Positions 35,659 to 45,860 are shown, counted from the stretch's first letter. The stretch: 64,000 nt of DNA from Chroococcidiopsis sp. CCMEE 29 (GCF_023558375.1 NZ_CP083761.1:682001-746000), one strand, 5' to 3'. Notes: generated by a model not told the origin, from the letters alone. A program made the numbers and translations.

Positions 35659-35724
35659 AAATTGCTTTCTAATACTGGGGATAATTGCCCCAACTGGTTC
35701 TTCTGAGTGTCTTATCGACTCGCT

Positions 35725-36618
35725 TTAACGCAGATAAAACAGCACAGCAATCCCACTGAGTGCAATTACAACCCCCAAACTAGCTCTGAGGCTAACTCGC
35801 TCCCCCAAGCAAACAGCGAGCGGTAACACAAATAATGGACTGGTATTTGTCAGCGTTAGGGCAATTCCAGCAGCCGTAAATTTGATCGCCGTCTGTTGTA
35901 GCCAAATTCCAAGGTAAGTCCCAGCAAAGGCAGCAAAGAAAATTGACCCGATTACTGGTATTGAGGGTAATGTTTCTAACTGAGAGCGACTTTGCTTCTG
36001 TCTGAGCCATAACCACGGCAGTAGAATTAATACGCCTCCACTCAACCGTAACAATGCTGCCCATAGGGAGCTAATGTTCGTAGTAGCGAAGACTGCCCGT
36101 GAAAGTACAGCCCCACTTGCCAATGCTATTGCTGCCAGCATCCCAAAGCCAATTCCTCTTAGCAGGTGTGTTGGTCCGCTTGAACTTGGTACTTTTTCGG
36201 TTACAACCCAAGCAACTCCTAAGACAGTTAATAAAATACCGCACCAAGCAAGGATGCTCAGTTCTTCCTGCAGAAAAATCAGTGCCAGGATTGCCGTTAT
36301 TGGTGGGGCTAAGGTTTCCATTAATAAGGCTCGACGTGCCCCTAGGCAATTTAAGGCGGTAAAAAAGGCTGTATCACCTAAGCCAATGCCTACGACACCG
36401 CTGAGTAGTAACAAGGAAAGAGCAGTGGGGGTAATCGCCGGTAGGAAGTCTCTACTTAGGAGGAGGGTGAAGATCAGCAGAGCGATCGCGACCGTTCCTT
36501 TGAGCAAATTCAATTCTAATGGTGAGATTCGCTGTCCTAAGCGTCCATACACCAATGAGGACACAGCCCACAAAAAGGCAGCACATAAAGCCGCTAGTTC
36601 ACCTTTAAAATCTGTCAT
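35725..36618 (-). CDS. EamA/DMT-family transporter
   Basis: The 297-residue protein has ten predicted membrane helices in two EamA repeats: GELAALCAAFLWAVSSLVYG starts the first, and LLRGIGFGMLAAIALASGAV the second. Members of the drug/metabolite transporter superfamily export metabolites or amino acids. No partner gene or substrate indication is present. Confidence 0.87.
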   Translation of the reverse strand: MTDFKGELAALCAAFLWAVSSLVYGRLGQRISPLELNLLKGTVAIALLIFTLLLSRDFLPAITPTALSLLLLSGVVGIGLGDTAFFTALNCLGARRALLMETLAPPITAILALIFLQEELSILAWCGILLTVLGVAWVVTEKVPSSSGPTHLLRGIGFGMLAAIALASGAVLSRAVFATTNISSLWAALLRLSGGVLILLPWLWLRQKQSRSQLETLPSIPVIGSIFFAAFAGTYLGIWLQQTAIKFTAAGIALTLTNTSPLFVLPLAVCLGERVSLRASLGVVIALSGIAVLFYLR

Positions 36619-36816
36619 GCGCTAGCGCTTCGTCTATCAGCTGACAGGTGGGTAGTAGAAAGAACCCCACCGTATATACCGGAGGCACTATTTCATTCAT
36701 AGGGCATAGGGCAATAGTGAACTTTAGCTAGATGTAACCGTAGTGCATAGTTGGAGCATACTAACATCCAACCCTAAAAGGCGCAAAAGAAAAAGCAAAC
36801 ATTGGGGAGGTTTAGT
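36619..36816. other. Intergenic region between divergent genes
   Basis: About 200 bases hold the promoters of the EamA gene and the small hypothetical gene. No repeat or RNA was recognised. Confidence 0.35.
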
Positions 36817-37164
36817 ATGGACTATACATTTGAGATTTTAGGGATATCTCCAGTTTTATACTTCTTTAATCAGCAAGAGATTGTCACGAAAACACCACCA
36901 TTGGGCGTGGAATACCTAGGAACCCATAAATGCACGCTTGATGAGTTACTCAAATCCATTGAGACAGTTCCGCCAAAACGAGGTTGGGATTTAGAGCAAT
37001 TGGTAGATACTGTAGTTGACTTTTGGATGAACAATGCAGATAGCATTCGATATTGGAAAACGCGTCTAAATGATGCGGGTAGCGAGAATCTTTTGGTATC
37101 AAGAGTTGCGGATCTCAAGTCATTACGCGCTGAATTTGAATCGCTATTCGGTAAAAATCGTTAA
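36817..37164 (+). CDS. Hypothetical protein, 115 residues
   Basis: ATG 36817 is preceded by GGGGAGG at 36804-36810, a strong ribosome-binding site; the TTG at 36802 lies within that site and is not the start. The product MDYTFEILGISPVLYFFNQQ is soluble, with a helical C-terminus (VADLKSLRAEFESLFG). It resembles small cyanobacterial proteins of unknown role. Its stop overlaps the convergent gene's stop by four bases. Confidence 0.6.
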   Translation: MDYTFEILGISPVLYFFNQQEIVTKTPPLGVEYLGTHKCTLDELLKSIETVPPKRGWDLEQLVDTVVDFWMNNADSIRYWKTRLNDAGSENLLVSRVADLKSLRAEFESLFGKNR

Positions 37165-37721
37165 TTGCTTCGGGATTCTGTTTCCCAACGTAGCAGCCTG
37201 GGCAATTGTGACAGGTGTACACCATAATTGAAAATCCACAGGGCAATCTCTACCAGCAATATATTCCGTACCCATATCAATTCACTTGTAGGGTTCAGAA
37301 TTATCAAGCCTTCATACAGCTGCCAAATGCGATAAGGCAGGTATAAACAAGGAATTGTCACCCATATAGGTGAGTGAAACTGCTTGAGTACGACAATCTC
37401 AGAGACAACTTGCAATCCCAACATGACAAAGTACGACACAAGTACAGTCAAAACGCTGGAGTAGCCCCACCACACACCCCACAGGAACATTGCTATTAGT
37501 GGTAGTAACACTCCTACCAACTGCACCGTTAGAAACCAGGCTTTAAACCATGCTGGTAGTGGTTCAGGTAGGCTGAAGGGCTTCGATTGTCTCCACGCCC
37601 AACTCCCAATCAAGAAAAACGATGTGGCGATCGCAAAGAAGAGCAGGTTTGCAACCACGATTTTAACTTCTGTAGTGGAGAAATTCATTTGCAACCTCAA
37701 GATAAATTTCAGAGTATGCAA
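37161..37721 (-). CDS. Hypothetical membrane protein with about five helices
   Basis: The 186-residue product has hydrophobic segments at VVANLLFFAIATSFFLIGS, FLTVQLVGVLLPLIAMFLWG, SVLTVLVSYFVMLGLQVVS and near the C-terminus. An alternative start is ATG 37688 (MNFSTTEVK). No family was recognised. Confidence 0.6.
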   Translation of the reverse strand: MHTLKFILRLQMNFSTTEVKIVVANLLFFAIATSFFLIGSWAWRQSKPFSLPEPLPAWFKAWFLTVQLVGVLLPLIAMFLWGVWWGYSSVLTVLVSYFVMLGLQVVSEIVVLKQFHSPIWVTIPCLYLPYRIWQLYEGLIILNPTSELIWVRNILLVEIALWIFNYGVHLSQLPRLLRWETESRSN

Positions 37722-37916
37722 ACTACTTTAAAGGCGATCGCTACTCCAGTGCTGGTAATCAGACTGGGAAGCGAATCCTAACAGCACTGAATAGCGCAGA
37801 TTACTGGAGTGTAAGGTTAATTTTTGACCTTCGCACAGCTGCGGTTAAAAACTTGCTGCCCTAACTCTAAAATTTCTTTTTTTTCTGCATCAGTTAAGTA
37901 ATCCTGCTGATTCAGG
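37722..37916. other. Region downstream of the broken hicA
   Basis: On the minus strand, after the hicA stop, an open stretch reads LNQQDYLTDAEKKEILELGQ and ends at about 37818. It has no start codon of its own and looks like the tail of another gene joined to hicA. No family was recognised. Confidence 0.3.
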
Positions 37917-38030
37917 CTACCAAATGTATAGACAATGGTCGCCTTTTCCTTCTCTATAAAATCTACAGCATCCTTTCTCCAAAAGCTTGATTAGTTCTCT
38001 TGGTTTAAGAGCAGGTATATTTCTAGGCAT
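37917..38030 (-). pseudogene. hicA: HicA toxin, truncated
   Basis: ATG 38030 overlaps the hicB stop by eight bases, the usual coupling. The 37 residues MPRNIPALKPRELIKLLEKG and CRFYREGKGDHCLYIW match the HicA N-terminus, including the GDHxxY histidine region of this mRNA interferase. A stop follows where normal HicA proteins (60-80 residues) continue with two more strands. The toxin is probably dead. Confidence 0.75.
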
Positions 38031-38289
38031 ATACCTTTCTTAGTTCATAGACTTCTGCATTCAACCCCTGATTCTCCACTGTTAAAAATTCATGCAGTTC
38101 TTCTATAGAAATAGGAGCCTTATAAATATTAGTTTCAGTTTCATAAACAGCTTGGAAAGACTCAATTGCATCTTTCAGCTTGTCAACAGCATCTTCTTGA
38201 GTGATTCCCTGCCCTAGTATTCCATTTTCTAGGCACAAAGCTACCCAGTAACTTGCACTTTGTCTGAGTAAAACTGTGTAAAATTCCAT
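38023..38289 (-). CDS. hicB: HicB-family antitoxin
   Basis: The 88-residue protein has the partially degraded RNase H-like fold of HicB/UPF0150: EFYTVLLRQSASYWVALCLE, then GITQEDAVDKLKDAIESFQ. It has no C-terminal DNA-binding domain, as in many short HicB proteins. It precedes the truncated hicA, so it is now an antitoxin without a working partner. Confidence 0.82.
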   Translation of the reverse strand: MEFYTVLLRQSASYWVALCLENGILGQGITQEDAVDKLKDAIESFQAVYETETNIYKAPISIEELHEFLTVENQGLNAEVYELRKVYA

Positions 38290-38345
38290 TGCTGTTCACC
38301 TGCTGATGTCGTGGTGTAAGGTGGGCAATGCCCACCCTACTTTGA

Positions 38346-40955
38346 TTATCGGCTAGCCGCCGCAGGCATACCCAAAATATCCTCAATTCGGGGCATCTCT
38401 TCTATCGGAATTACGCGACCTTCATCCTCAAAACCGGTTATTTGATCAAAGTTGAGATACCGATACAAATCACCTGAAAAAGGATTAATCTTCTTCGCCA
38501 CAATATGCATATATTCTTGCACTGTGGGAATCCGACCCAGCATCGCACAAACTGCTGCTAATTCAGCTGAACCAAGATAAACTTGCGCTCCCTTACCCAT
38601 ACGGTTGTTAAAGTTGCGCGTCGAGGTAGAAAACACTGTGGTATTGTCCTCTACACGAGCCTGATTACCCATGCATAGACTACATCCTGGCATCTCCGTT
38701 CTGGCACCAGCAGTGCTAAATGTGCCATAAACGCCCTCTTCCTTCAGTTGATGTTCATCCATTCGGGTTGGGGGGCAAATCCACAACCGAACTTTGACAG
38801 GCGGTTCACCGTCCAACACTTTCGCAGTGGCGCGGTAGTGACCAATGTTGGTCATACAGGAACCAACAAACACCTCCTGTACAGGGTCATTAGCAACTTC
38901 AGACAGCAACTTGACGTTATCTGGATCGTTCGGAGCAGCAACAATTGGCTCCTTAATTTCGTTCAAGTCAATCTCGATAATATCTGCGTACTGCGCATCT
39001 GGATCGGCTTCCATCAGCACTGGATTCGCCAACCACTCTTCCATCTGGGCGACGCGACGCATAATAGTTCTGGCATCCTGGTAACCCCGTGCCACCATAT
39101 TCTTCAATAGCGCCACATTGGATCGCAGATACTCAGAAACTGTTTCCACACTCAACTTAATTGTGCAACCAGCACAAGAGCGCTCAGCTGTGGCATCGGT
39201 TAGTTCAAAGGCTTGCTCTACCTTCAAATCTGGCAAGCCTTCAATCTCCATGATCCGCCCGGAGAAAACATTCTTTTTGTTCTCCTTCGCCACCGTTAGC
39301 AACCCTTTCTGAATTGCCACATAGGGAATCGCATTCACGATATCCCGTAGGGTAATCCCAGGTTGCAACTCACCTTTGAACCTCACCAGGACAGATTCTG
39401 GCATATTCAGAGGCATCACACCCAAGGCAGCTGCAAACGCTACTAGACCTGAACCAGCAGGGAAAGAAATACCCAAGGGAAAGCGAGTATGCGAATCGCC
39501 ACCAGTACCAACCGTATCTGGTAGTAGCATCCGGTTCAGCCAAGAGTGGATAATACCATCCCCAGGACGTAAAGCCACGCCGCCACGCTGTGCTATGAAG
39601 TCGGGCAGTTCATTGTGAACCTTGATATCAACTGGCTTGGGATAAGCCGCTGTGTGACAGAAACTCTGCATTACCAAGTCAGCACTAAAACCGAGACAGG
39701 CGAGTTCTTTCAGTTCATCACGGGTCATGGGACCAGTGGTATCTTGAGAACCCACAGTAGCCATAATTGGTTCGCAGGCGATGCCAGGACGCACTCCTAC
39801 TAAGCCGCAAGCTTTGCCAACCATTTTCTGCGCTAGGGTGTAGCCTTTACCAGTATCGATGGGTGGTTTAGGTCGAATAAATATCGGACTAGGTTCTAAA
39901 CCAAGAGCAGTTCGGCTTTTATCAGTGAGGCTACGACCAATCAGCAGGGGAATGCGTCCACCCGCTCGCACTTCGTCAACAATCGTGTCGGGTTGGAGGA
40001 TGAAGGTGGAAATGACTTCTCCAGCTTCGTTGGTGATTTCACCTTTATAGGGATGGATGGTGATTACCATGCCAGTTTCCATCTTGGTGACATCGCATTG
40101 AATCGGCAAGGCTCCGGCATCTTCAGCTGTATTAAAGAAAATGGGTGCGATCGCTCCTCCCAAAATATATCCCCCAGACCGTTTATTTGGTACATAGGGA
40201 ATATCATCACCAATGTGCCACAGCACTGAGTTAATTGCAGACTTCCGGGAGGAACCAGTCCCAACTACATCCCCTACATAGGCTACAGGATGACCTTTTT
40301 GCTTCAGCTGGGCAATAGTTTCCAGCGCTCCAGGCAGCCGCGACTCTAGCATTGCCAAAGCATGCAATGGAATATCAGGTCGTGTTGTAGCATGGGTTGC
40401 TGGAGATAGATCGTCAGTATTCGTCTCTCCTGGCACCTTAAACACTGTGACTGTAATTGCTTCCGGTAGCACTGGACGGCTGATAAACCATTCAGCAGCA
40501 GCCCAAGATTCCATTACTTTTTGGGCGTAAGCATTCGTCTTTGCCAACTCAGCTACATCATGGAAGGCTTCGTAAACCAGGAGAGTTTTGCTTAAAGCAG
40601 TTGTCGCAGCACTGGCTAGCTGTTCATCAGGATGAGCGAGTAAGTCTATCAGCGACTGCACGTTATATCCCCCAATCATCGTTCCCAATAGCTCTACAGC
40701 GTCAATGGGGGAAATTAGAGGGCTGGTAGTTTCACCTTTGGCTAAGCTAGTGAGAAATGCGGCTTTGACATAAGCAGCGGGGTCAACTCCAGGAGGGATG
40801 CGATCGCGCAACAGGTGTAGCAATGTCTCTTCTTCACCCACTGGCGGTTGTTTTAGCAGTTCACATAGTTGGGATGTCTGTTGTGCGTCTAACGGTAGTG
40901 GCGGAATTTCTAAAGCCGTCCGTTGGGCAATTTGTTGACGATAAGATGCAAGCAT
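38346..40955 (-). CDS. acnB: Aconitate hydratase B
   Basis: AcnB interconverts citrate and isocitrate in the TCA cycle; many also act on 2-methylisocitrate. The 869-residue protein starts with the HEAT-like AcnB domain, then the swivel domain ([17 protein letters not shown]), then the catalytic domains. The 4Fe-4S cysteines are seen in [13 protein letters not shown] and [14 protein letters not shown]. The length matches the family (about 860). It is a single gene with no obvious operon partner. Confidence 0.95.
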   Translation of the reverse strand: MLASYRQQIAQRTALEIPPLPLDAQQTSQLCELLKQPPVGEEETLLHLLRDRIPPGVDPAAYVKAAFLTSLAKGETTSPLISPIDAVELLGTMIGGYNVQSLIDLLAHPDEQLASAATTALSKTLLVYEAFHDVAELAKTNAYAQKVMESWAAAEWFISRPVLPEAITVTVFKVPGETNTDDLSPATHATTRPDIPLHALAMLESRLPGALETIAQLKQKGHPVAYVGDVVGTGSSRKSAINSVLWHIGDDIPYVPNKRSGGYILGGAIAPIFFNTAEDAGALPIQCDVTKMETGMVITIHPYKGEITNEAGEVISTFILQPDTIVDEVRAGGRIPLLIGRSLTDKSRTALGLEPSPIFIRPKPPIDTGKGYTLAQKMVGKACGLVGVRPGIACEPIMATVGSQDTTGPMTRDELKELACLGFSADLVMQSFCHTAAYPKPVDIKVHNELPDFIAQRGGVALRPGDGIIHSWLNRMLLPDTVGTGGDSHTRFPLGISFPAGSGLVAFAAALGVMPLNMPESVLVRFKGELQPGITLRDIVNAIPYVAIQKGLLTVAKENKKNVFSGRIMEIEGLPDLKVEQAFELTDATAERSCAGCTIKLSVETVSEYLRSNVALLKNMVARGYQDARTIMRRVAQMEEWLANPVLMEADPDAQYADIIEIDLNEIKEPIVAAPNDPDNVKLLSEVANDPVQEVFVGSCMTNIGHYRATAKVLDGEPPVKVRLWICPPTRMDEHQLKEEGVYGTFSTAGARTEMPGCSLCMGNQARVEDNTTVFSTSTRNFNNRMGKGAQVYLGSAELAAVCAMLGRIPTVQEYMHIVAKKINPFSGDLYRYLNFDQITGFEDEGRVIPIEEMPRIEDILGMPAAASR

Positions 40956-41164
40956 TCTCGAACTCTCTACAAAGATATTTAGCTATTTTGTGTTCTACTG
41001 CCAGAGTAGCGTCGCTTTATCCTTCTTTACAGTTGGCAATGATACGCCTTGACTAACCCTTCCATTACAGGAAACCCGAATGATCGGGATACAATGACTT
41101 GTTAGCAGTTAACAATGTCTCAGCAAGATATCAATTCTAGCGATCGCAAAACGGCTTTTAGTAT

Positions 41165-41485
41165 ATGCCTCAAACTTACACGGTTCAAATTCAACATCAA
41201 GGCAGCATTCATACCATCGAAGCCCCAGAAGATAAAACCATTCTGCGTGCTGCTGCTGCCGCCGGAATAGACTTACCCAGTTCGTGTAACGCTGGCGTTT
41301 GTACCACCTGTGCAGCCCAAATTCTAGAAGGAACTGTGGATCAAAGCGAGGGCATGGGTCTGAGTCCAGAACTCCAGCAACAGAGATATGCCTTGCTTTG
41401 TGTCTCTTATCCGCGCTCCGATCTGAAAATTGAGACAGAAAAAGAAGAACAAGTGTACCAATTACAATTTGGCCAATTCCAATAG
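41165..41485 (+). CDS. Plant-type 2Fe-2S ferredoxin
   Basis: The 106-residue protein has four cluster ligands: Cys41, Cys46 and Cys49 in SSCNAGVCTTC, and Cys79 in ALLCVSYP. It is one-electron carrier sized. The C-terminal tail (KEEQVYQLQFGQFQ) is longer than that of photosynthetic PetF, which suggests a specialised ferredoxin. It diverges from acnB. Confidence 0.9.
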   Translation: MPQTYTVQIQHQGSIHTIEAPEDKTILRAAAAAGIDLPSSCNAGVCTTCAAQILEGTVDQSEGMGLSPELQQQRYALLCVSYPRSDLKIETEKEEQVYQLQFGQFQ

Positions 41486-41769
41486 GGTGAAGGACAACAG
41501 ATTTTTTCAATTTTAGATTTTAGATTTTGGATTTTGGATTAAAACCCATGGAACAATCTAGGGGTCAGGGGCAAGGACTTGGATGATTTTGGCTTCAAAC
41601 AAATCACCCCAATCTAAAATCGCTTTGGTCACGATCATGGAAAATTAATCTAAACTTCATTGAAACTTTATCAAGCCTCATAACGTCAATACCCAACAAG
41701 CAGAACCTAATTTGCTGTTCTTGCTCAAAGCGCCACTAGCCTAGTTGTGTGTATGAGGGTTAATGAAGC
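41486..41769. other. Intergenic region with heptamer repeats (41511-41540)
   Basis: Four tandem copies of the unit TTTTAGA/TTTTGGA lie at 41511-41540, just after the ferredoxin gene. The remaining 230 bases show nothing recognisable other than the presumed promoter of the next small gene. Confidence 0.6.
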
Positions 41770-41979
41770 ATGGTTGAGATTCGTGAACTTGCCCAAAAGG
41801 CTTTAAATCTCGGTTATCTGACGATTGAAGCAGAAGAGCAACTGCGACAGCTGCTGTCAAACCGCTATGAATTGGAAGACTTTAATGCTTTCATGGCTTT
41901 GCAGGAAGCAGCCATGAAAGGTCAAGTTAAGCAAGAATCCCGCGAGCATCTGAGACAAAGACGTGTTCAGCAGTGTTAG
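41770..41979 (+). CDS. Small conserved hypothetical protein, 69 residues
   Basis: MVEIRELAQKALNLGYLTIE and the following EEQLRQLLSNRYELEDFNAF form a highly helical, charged protein. Similar short proteins occur in many cyanobacteria; no function is known to me. The start is a clear ATG. Confidence 0.6.
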   Translation: MVEIRELAQKALNLGYLTIEAEEQLRQLLSNRYELEDFNAFMALQEAAMKGQVKQESREHLRQRRVQQC

Positions 41980-42030
41980 CATTAGAACCTACAGAGCAAG
42001 GTCGAGAGGTTTAAGCGTACTTCAGCCCTT

Positions 42031-42750
42031 TCAGCGGCGATCGCTTTCGCCCTCATCCTCAAAATCATCATCCAATCCCCAATCGTCTTCGTCTTCGTCT
42101 TTAGCTTTGTTCTCAGTTGGATTTTTTACCTGGTAGGGTGGCGTGAGAACTCTATAATCAGCATCATATACCGACTCAGTTTTGCCTACACTTGAATTGC
42201 TAGGATCTCGGTAACTGTAGGAGTAAACTGAGCCAGAACGAGAGCTACTCTTCGGTTCTCTGTCCACTTCGTAGTTTGTATAGTCTCTGGCGGTATTGTT
42301 AGCACTAACATTTGGTGCTTTGTCAGTTTCTTCCTCAAAATCCCAGTCATCGCCAGCTGTAGAACCACTTCCCCATTCATTAAAATCATCGTTGGGGTTT
42401 GAGTCAGGTGCTGGGGGTGAGGTTCTAGCGGCGGTGTATTGGGTTTCGCTACTTTGAGCACTAGAACGAGGTGGGGGGCTTTGAACACTAAAACGAGGTG
42501 GCGGAGTTTCAACTTTGCCGCGCTTTCTCGGCGAACGGGCAAAATAGTTCGACATTTTAAAAAAGCCTGTGATTAGTAAAGAGGTGAAGGCACCCGCAGC
42601 TACACTGAGCAAAATCCATACCGCCAGTGGTAGCGCCTGAGTGCTCATGCCCAAAAACACTAGTGGCAAGACTGGCGACCAGTTTTGCACCAGCAACAGG
42701 GTCAGACTTCCCAGCACTACCAGTAACAGAATTAGTCGAATCAGAGGCAT
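42031..42750 (-). CDS. LapA-like membrane protein with long acidic tail
   Basis: Two N-terminal membrane helices (LILLLVVLGSLTLLLVQN and LPLAVWILLSVAAGAFTSLL) resemble the LapA/DUF1049 domain. The remaining 160 residues are low-complexity, rich in Ser, Pro and Asp, ending in the acidic WGLDDDFEDEGESDRR. The tail is probably disordered and cytoplasmic. The function is unknown. Confidence 0.65.
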   Translation of the reverse strand: MPLIRLILLLVVLGSLTLLLVQNWSPVLPLVFLGMSTQALPLAVWILLSVAAGAFTSLLITGFFKMSNYFARSPRKRGKVETPPPRFSVQSPPPRSSAQSSETQYTAARTSPPAPDSNPNDDFNEWGSGSTAGDDWDFEEETDKAPNVSANNTARDYTNYEVDREPKSSSRSGSVYSYSYRDPSNSSVGKTESVYDADYRVLTPPYQVKNPTENKAKDEDEDDWGLDDDFEDEGESDRR

Positions 42751-42755
42751 AGTGA

Positions 42756-42819
42756 TTTTAGATTTTAGATTTTAGATTTTGGATTAAAGAATTAAGGATG
42801 AATCCAAAATCCAAAATTG
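42756..42819. repeat. Heptamer repeats forming an inverted pair
   Basis: Copies of TTTTAGA followed by TTTTGGATT (about 42756-42785) are mirrored by AATCCAAAATCCAAAAT at 42801-42817, so the tract can form a long hairpin. It lies between ubiX and the LapA-like gene, both on the minus strand, and could act as a terminator of ubiX. Confidence 0.65.
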
Positions 42820-42843
42820 ATTACTCTACTCCCTATTGTGCCG

Positions 42844-43515
42844 TTAAGAATGCCCTTGCCACCTTTGGATGGGGATGCAGTCAATATCCAGTTGATCTAA
42901 AGTACGAGCTACTACAAAGTCCACCAGATCCTCAATGGTTTGGGGGTTATGATACCAAGCTGGAATTGCTGGGACGATTCTGGTTCCAGCTTCTGCCAAA
43001 GTTGTTAAGTTGCGCAGGTGAATCAGGCTGAAAGGAGTTTCGCGGGGTACGATGACGAGCTTCCTTCCTTCCTTTAACTGGACATCCGCTGCCCGCTCCA
43101 GTAAGTCAGAGCTGAGCCCAGATGCCAGTTTTGCTACTGTACTCATACTGCACGGAATCACAACCATCCCTAACGTGCGGAAGGACCCACTCGCAATATT
43201 AGCTCCAATATCACCCCAGGGATGGCAGTGAAGTTTACCGTTAGTTGCCACACCAGCTTGCTGCCGCCAGAAGTCCTCTTGTTGCAATGGTTCTACAGGC
43301 ATACGAATATTCTGCTCTGATTGCCAAACCATATAAGTAGATTTGGAGGCAACTAGCTCGATCGCGTAGTCAGCTTCGAGCAGAAATTTCAAAGCCCGAA
43401 CAGCATACATCAGACCTGATGCGCCAGAAACGCCTAAGATCAGTGGTAGGGTTGGTTGTGTTTGGCGAGTCAGATTAATGTTATTAAACACGCTATTAGG
43501 AATTGAACTCCTCAT
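42844..43515 (-). CDS. ubiX: Flavin prenyltransferase UbiX
   Basis: UbiX makes prenylated FMN for UbiD decarboxylases in quinone synthesis. The protein has LPLILGVSGASGLMYAVRAL (FMN phosphate loop), MVVIPCSMSTVAKLASGLSS and VIVPRETPFSLIHLRNL, all diagnostic. Starts at 43536, 43515 or a GTG at 43491 are possible; the first two overlap the end of zam and only the last would start after it. I chose the middle one without strong support. It is translationally close to zam, so co-transcription is likely. Confidence 0.9.
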   Translation of the reverse strand: MRSSIPNSVFNNINLTRQTQPTLPLILGVSGASGLMYAVRALKFLLEADYAIELVASKSTYMVWQSEQNIRMPVEPLQQEDFWRQQAGVATNGKLHCHPWGDIGANIASGSFRTLGMVVIPCSMSTVAKLASGLSSDLLERAADVQLKEGRKLVIVPRETPFSLIHLRNLTTLAEAGTRIVPAIPAWYHNPQTIEDLVDFVVARTLDQLDIDCIPIQRWQGHS

Positions 43516-45853
43516 CAAAATATGATTCCGGCTCATCCATCAAGTCATTGTCATCTGGGAATTCCTCTAGCTCGTCGCTTGCCTCTTCACCATTTAGTTG
43601 CTGCTCACCGTTAACAGTAACCAAGTCAATTTGCTGGCGATAGTAATCGACACTTTTAACCTGGACAGCTACGCGATCGCCTAGTCGATACGAAGCACGA
43701 TTTTTGCGACCAAATAGCGCTTGTTGCCTAGCTCGATATTCATACCAATCGTCTTTGAGAGAACTAACGTGTACCAGTCCTTCCACTCGTACAGGTCTAC
43801 CGTTAGCATCTGGTACTTCAATTTCAACAAAGAACCCGTAAGATTGCACGCCAGTGATTAGTCCCTGGAAAACGTCTCCTGTCCTCTGTTTCATTAGCTG
43901 GGCTTTTTGCAGTCCTGCTAAATCGTCTTCGGCTTCCTGTACTTCCTTTTCCCGGTCATTCAGCTGGACAATGATTCTAGCCAAATCAGTTTCCAGTTCT
44001 TGTTGTTCTTCTGGGGGTAAGACATTCCAAGTAATGTTACCGTGGGAGGAGCTATGGCGCAGGTTTACACTTTCTTTGGCGCGGGTGGTGCGGCGATCGC
44101 GTCCCTGCTCAAATAGGGTATGCAATATCCCTTGAATCAGCAGATCAGGGTAACGCCGTAAGGGAGAATTAGAGTGGGTATAAGTTGGAAGAGCCAGACC
44201 AAAGTGAGGCTGAGGCATAGTGCTGTAAACAGCTGGCTTCAGCGTTGCTTGTAACAGATAGGTCAGGACTTGCTCAGAATCGCCTGATTGGGCAAACTGC
44301 TCGGTAAACCGTTTGAAGTCCGCTGGTTGGACTACATCTTCTTGCTCTAGCCGCAGTTCAACTCCCAAGTTGCTTGCCAATTTAATCATCTCCTGCACAT
44401 CTTCCAGATCGGGAGCCGGTTGGACTCGGTAAATGGCGGGCACCCCAAGGGCTTGCAAGTGAGTTGCTACTACTTGATTGGCCATGACAATCAACTCTTT
44501 CAACCGAGCTTCTAGCGTTGAGTCAGCCAGTACAAACACCCCTAGCACTCCCTCATCGTAGTAGGAGTACTGGCGGGGTGGCAATTTGAGGTCAAAGCTT
44601 CCCCGCTGCTGTCGCTGTGCTTGCAGCAATTGACTCAAGGCTGATAGTTGATCCAGCATTTCGCCTACCGCAGCGGGTAAGGAGTTAGAGGACTCTTCCC
44701 TGCTCGTTTCTGGTGACTGCCCACTTAGAATCGCCTGTACTTGTTGTTCGCTCAGCTGGTGGTCAACTTGAATCACTGTAGGTTGAATCTCAAACTCTAC
44801 CAACTGCCCAGTGGCTGAATCTAAAGTGAGTAGTACGGAGATGGCTAAGCGATCGCTTCCAGGCAACAACGAGCAGTGCTGTTCCACAGCTTCTGGAAAC
44901 AAAGGCAACACCGTTTCTCCCAAATACACGCAGCTACCTCGTTTGAGAGCTTCTCGATCGAGTGGCGATTCGGGAGTGATGTAGTAGGCAACATCAGCAA
45001 TATGAACGCCCAGCTGCCACTGATCGGCTGTGGTTTTTTCTAAAGTAAAGGCGTTTTCAATCAGTGTGGGGTGCGGCGGCGAGGAGTTGAAACAGAGAGT
45101 GAGCAGCGATCGCAGATCGACCCGTCCTTTCAAATCCGTTTTACTCAGTTGGCTAGGTAAGCTTGCTGCTTCTAGTACGGGAGCTGAAAACGTCTGAGGG
45201 AGATCGTGCTTGCAAGATACAAGATCTACATCAGCGGCTGCTTCGGCATCACTGCCTAAAATTTTGACTACACGACCAATAGGAGGATATTGCCCGAGTG
45301 GATAGCGTTGAATTTCCACATGGATTAAGTGATTGATCGCCTCCGCCAAGTTATGACCATTTGGTTGAAGGTTGATTTCAAATAACAGCCGATCGTCTAG
45401 AGGAATAGCCCGAAAGCCCGCATCTGTCTGCTTAACCCGCGCCAGCAAGCTTTGATTTGAGCGTTCTAGAATTAGCTGCACTTCTCCTTCTGGACTGCGG
45501 CGGCGGCTACCTTCTTTTGTTAATTTGACTAGCACGCGATCGCCATTCCAAGCGGTACTCAGATGGCTTTCACGGATATATATATCCTCCGCTCCTTCTG
45601 CCTCCTGAATTGCAAAGCAAAAACCTTTACTAGAACAGCGCAGTTTTGCTTCGATCACACCTTCTTCAGGTACCCGGCGATACTTCCCACGTTCTTTGAC
45701 CAAAATGCCAACTTTTTCTAGCAAATCCAGAGCAATATATAGTCTTTTCAGACAACTCTCATCCTGGCAATTCAGTTTCTTCTCCAGTCCTTTGGCAGCG
45801 ACTAATTTGTCATTAGTGAAATTAGCAAGCAGTGTAGCGATTGAAAACTCCAT
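43496..45853 (-). CDS. zam: Zam-type RNB-family protein, active site degenerate
   Basis: The 785-residue protein has the RNase II/R layout: N-terminal winged helix and cold-shock-like domains, an RNB domain (QLGVHIADVAYYI, ETVLPLFPEA, LPGSDRLAISVLL), and a C-terminal S1 domain (VFQGLITGVQSYGFFVEIE). Where true RNases have the Asp cluster of the ARDFDDA motif, this protein reads TLCFNSSPPHPTLIENAF, with no aspartates. That degeneracy, the length and LRCSSKGFCFAIQ with its paired cysteines match cyanobacterial Zam, a redox-responsive protein tied to acetazolamide resistance and phycobilisome control. Exonuclease activity is not expected. Confidence 0.85.
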   Translation of the reverse strand: MEFSIATLLANFTNDKLVAAKGLEKKLNCQDESCLKRLYIALDLLEKVGILVKERGKYRRVPEEGVIEAKLRCSSKGFCFAIQEAEGAEDIYIRESHLSTAWNGDRVLVKLTKEGSRRRSPEGEVQLILERSNQSLLARVKQTDAGFRAIPLDDRLLFEINLQPNGHNLAEAINHLIHVEIQRYPLGQYPPIGRVVKILGSDAEAAADVDLVSCKHDLPQTFSAPVLEAASLPSQLSKTDLKGRVDLRSLLTLCFNSSPPHPTLIENAFTLEKTTADQWQLGVHIADVAYYITPESPLDREALKRGSCVYLGETVLPLFPEAVEQHCSLLPGSDRLAISVLLTLDSATGQLVEFEIQPTVIQVDHQLSEQQVQAILSGQSPETSREESSNSLPAAVGEMLDQLSALSQLLQAQRQQRGSFDLKLPPRQYSYYDEGVLGVFVLADSTLEARLKELIVMANQVVATHLQALGVPAIYRVQPAPDLEDVQEMIKLASNLGVELRLEQEDVVQPADFKRFTEQFAQSGDSEQVLTYLLQATLKPAVYSTMPQPHFGLALPTYTHSNSPLRRYPDLLIQGILHTLFEQGRDRRTTRAKESVNLRHSSSHGNITWNVLPPEEQQELETDLARIIVQLNDREKEVQEAEDDLAGLQKAQLMKQRTGDVFQGLITGVQSYGFFVEIEVPDANGRPVRVEGLVHVSSLKDDWYEYRARQQALFGRKNRASYRLGDRVAVQVKSVDYYRQQIDLVTVNGEQQLNGEEASDELEEFPDDNDLMDEPESYFDEEFNS

Positions 45854-45860
45854 GTAGCGA

